Positions 6,314 to 7,670 of a DNA stretch of 7,670 nt are shown here, piece by piece; position 1 is the stretch's first letter, and every line of letters begins with the position of its first letter. The notes below the pieces were generated by a model, which saw only the letters and a list, made by a program, of their open reading frames with translations, made no database searches and was not told where the DNA came from. The position numbers were made by a program, and so were the translations under genes. The stretch is from CAKAHY01 sp041848045 (GTDB lineage: Bacteria > Bacillota > Clostridia > Lachnospirales > Lachnospiraceae), in the NCBI GenBank assembly GCA_041848045.1, contig JBGZHY010000061.1, positions 1-7,670 of the forward strand, written 5' to 3'.

Positions 6314-7666
6314 TTACTGCTGTGCCGCTATACACTCTTTAATCTGTGCTTCCATCATCTGTACAAAGGTATCCAAGTCGATTTCGTCTTTTGCAAAGGC
6401 TTCAAATACGCTTCCCGTATACTGCATTGCAGTGCCCTCCGGCATATCTCTCCAATCCCATGCATAGGTGTTTCCTGCCGCAATGTAGCTTGAAATGCTC
6501 TTTGCAAGCGGAAGAACCGGCTTATTGCTTACGCTGTTGTATGGAGAAACCATACCCATATCCTCTACCATCGCCTTACGTGCCACCTCGGAGCTTGCCA
6601 GCCAGTCGAAGAACTTCTTTACGCCCTCTACATTCTTTCCGTCCTTGTATGCAATCCACCATGAAGGGCTGTCCGCCAGAATACCCGGCATTTCCTCTTC
6701 CGTAAAGGCAAACGGCGCAATGCCTGTTTCAAAGCTTATGTTGTAATCCGCAAAGGATGCATCCAGCCAGTTACCCTGGGTAATAAATGCAGCCTTGCCC
6801 TGTGCCCAAAGTGAAACCTGGTCGTCATAGGTTCCGGAAATCAAAACCTGCGGATCTGCATAACCCGCCATCAGCTTAAAGAACTTACCGAACTGAGTCA
6901 GACGCTCCTTATCCACTTCACCTGCCATAAACTTGTTAAAATAAGTCTTATCCTCTCTGTCTACACCGCCGGAAAGATAGTAGCCGAACAGATGATTTCC
7001 CGTTGACCAGTACATCTGACCGCTCTCTGCCGCCATAGATATTACCGCCTGCAAGCCCAGCTCCGCTTTCTTCTCCTCCAGGGTCTTAAACGCCGCCTCA
7101 TATGCCGCGTAGCTTGTCAGACTTGCCGGATCGATGCCTGCCGCCTTTAAGATATCCGCATTGTAAGTGATGCCGTAACCCTCCACTGCATAAGGGAAAC
7201 CGACCACTCTGCCCGCATCATCCTTAAACGCCACATCCGTATCCTTCGCAAACTCCGTGTCGCTTAAATCCGCCGCAAGATCAGCCCAGGTTTTGAAATC
7301 ACCCTTTCCGCCGATAACAATGATATCCGGCATATTGCCTGACTGATAATAGCCCTTTACGGTCGCCTGAATGTCTGCGCCGCCGCCGATGGACTCAATG
7401 ATAACCTCTTGTCCGGTTTCCTCCTGATACTTGAGCACCAGCTCCTTCAGCTGCTTGTCAATCTCAATCTTACCGTTTACCAGTCTGATGGCCTCACCGC
7501 TTGCCGCCGTGGTTTCGCCTGCCGCCGCCGTCGTCGTTTCGCCTGCCGCTGCTGTGGTTTCACCTGCTGCCGCTGTGCTTGTCGTGGTAGCTGTGCCGGA
7601 TGCGCAAGCGGTCAATACTGCCGCAAATGCCATCGGTGCCACAGCAAAAAGCATCTTGTTTTTCAT
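6314..7666 (-). CDS. Sugar ABC transporter solute-binding lipoprotein (CUT1 family)
   Basis: This 450-residue extracytoplasmic binding protein should deliver an oligosaccharide to the two permeases encoded downstream. The N-terminus has Lys at positions 2 and 4, a hydrophobic core and the lipobox LTAC with C21 as the lipidated residue, so the mature protein is anchored to the outer face of the membrane. A flexible Ala/Gly/Glu/Thr repeat linker follows (about 22-59), then the two-lobed binding fold from about residue 60. Motifs typical of the family include the MPDIIV strand near residue 111, the GKAAFITQGNW segment in the middle, and the FFDWLASSE helix toward the C-terminus. The ATG at 7666 fits the signal peptide, but only four bases upstream are visible, so the ribosome binding site and the operon promoter are outside the window. 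Ligand is inferred from the two alpha-glucosidases; maltose- or isomaltose-type oligosaccharides are most likely. Confidence 0.93.
   Translation of the reverse strand: MKNKMLFAVAPMAFAAVLTACASGTATTTSTAAAGETTAAAGETTTAAAGETTAASGEAIRLVNGKIEIDKQLKELVLKYQEETGQEVIIESIGGGADIQATVKGYYQSGNMPDIIVIGGKGDFKTWADLAADLSDTEFAKDTDVAFKDDAGRVVGFPYAVEGYGITYNADILKAAGIDPASLTSYAAYEAAFKTLEEKKAELGLQAVISMAAESGQMYWSTGNHLFGYYLSGGVDREDKTYFNKFMAGEVDKERLTQFGKFFKLMAGYADPQVLISGTYDDQVSLWAQGKAAFITQGNWLDASFADYNISFETGIAPFAFTEEEMPGILADSPSWWIAYKDGKNVEGVKKFFDWLASSEVARKAMVEDMGMVSPYNSVSNKPVLPLAKSISSYIAAGNTYAWDWRDMPEGTAMQYTGSVFEAFAKDEIDLDTFVQMMEAQIKECIAAQQ
7490..7573 (-). repeat. Tandem coding repeat in the lipoprotein linker
   Basis: Residues 32-59 are four imperfect copies of a 7-8 residue unit, AAAGETT / AAAGETTT / AAAGETT / AASGEA, encoded by DNA repeats of 21-24 bases. 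The unit is low-complexity and lies between the lipidated Cys and the folded domain, so it probably acts as a spacer holding the binding domain away from the membrane. Changes in copy number would keep the frame and alter only tether length. Confidence 0.85.
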
Positions 7667-7670
7667 ATTA

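Noticed and set aside
1..7670. CRISPR array, toxin-antitoxin pair, defence or phage genes.
   Set aside because: No spaced direct repeats and no short gene pairs of that kind were seen; nearly all sequence is accounted for by the sugar operon, ferritin and IS end.

Overview
The window fits a Gram-positive Firmicute, most likely a gut-type Lachnospiraceae or other Clostridia. The reasons are the intermediate base composition, AGGAGG-like ribosome binding sites, sigma-A style promoters, and a lipoprotein binding protein whose post-lipobox linker is built of Ala/Gly/Glu/Thr repeats, a style common in that family. This placement is inference; no rRNA or other marker gene is present.

All supported genes read leftward on the minus strand. 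In transcription order they are: an ABC solute-binding lipoprotein (7666-6314), two carbohydrate ABC permeases (6222-5185 and 5185-4328, overlapping by one base), and two paralogous GH13 alpha-glucosidases (4302-2629 and 2554-884). These are followed by a ferritin (805-296) with its own promoter and a strong rho-independent terminator (259-204). The far left edge (1 to about 135) holds the start of an IS3-type transposase OrfA gene with its promoter, that is, the 5' end of an insertion sequence cut by the window edge.

The first five genes form an uptake-and-digestion operon. The lipoprotein captures a gluco-oligosaccharide, probably maltose- or isomaltose-type. The two permeases form the membrane channel, and the two cytoplasmic glucosidases release glucose from the non-reducing end. 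No ATPase is encoded here, so the transporter probably uses an ATPase shared with other importers (MsmK-like) or one encoded outside the window. The residue after the catalytic Asp is Val in one glucosidase and Ala in the other, which suggests they divide alpha-1,6 and alpha-1,4 linkages between them.

The operon contains RNA-level control signals. A complete intrinsic terminator lies between the binding-protein gene and the first permease gene, probably lowering expression of the distal genes. A 14-bp hairpin without a U-tract lies between the two glucosidase genes. In both hairpins the only non-Watson-Crick pair is a G-U wobble in the minus-strand transcript and would be C-A on the other strand, which supports their acting in the operon mRNA.

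I found no evidence of an undescribed system; this is a well-formed sugar-utilisation locus with a ferritin gene and an IS end next to it.
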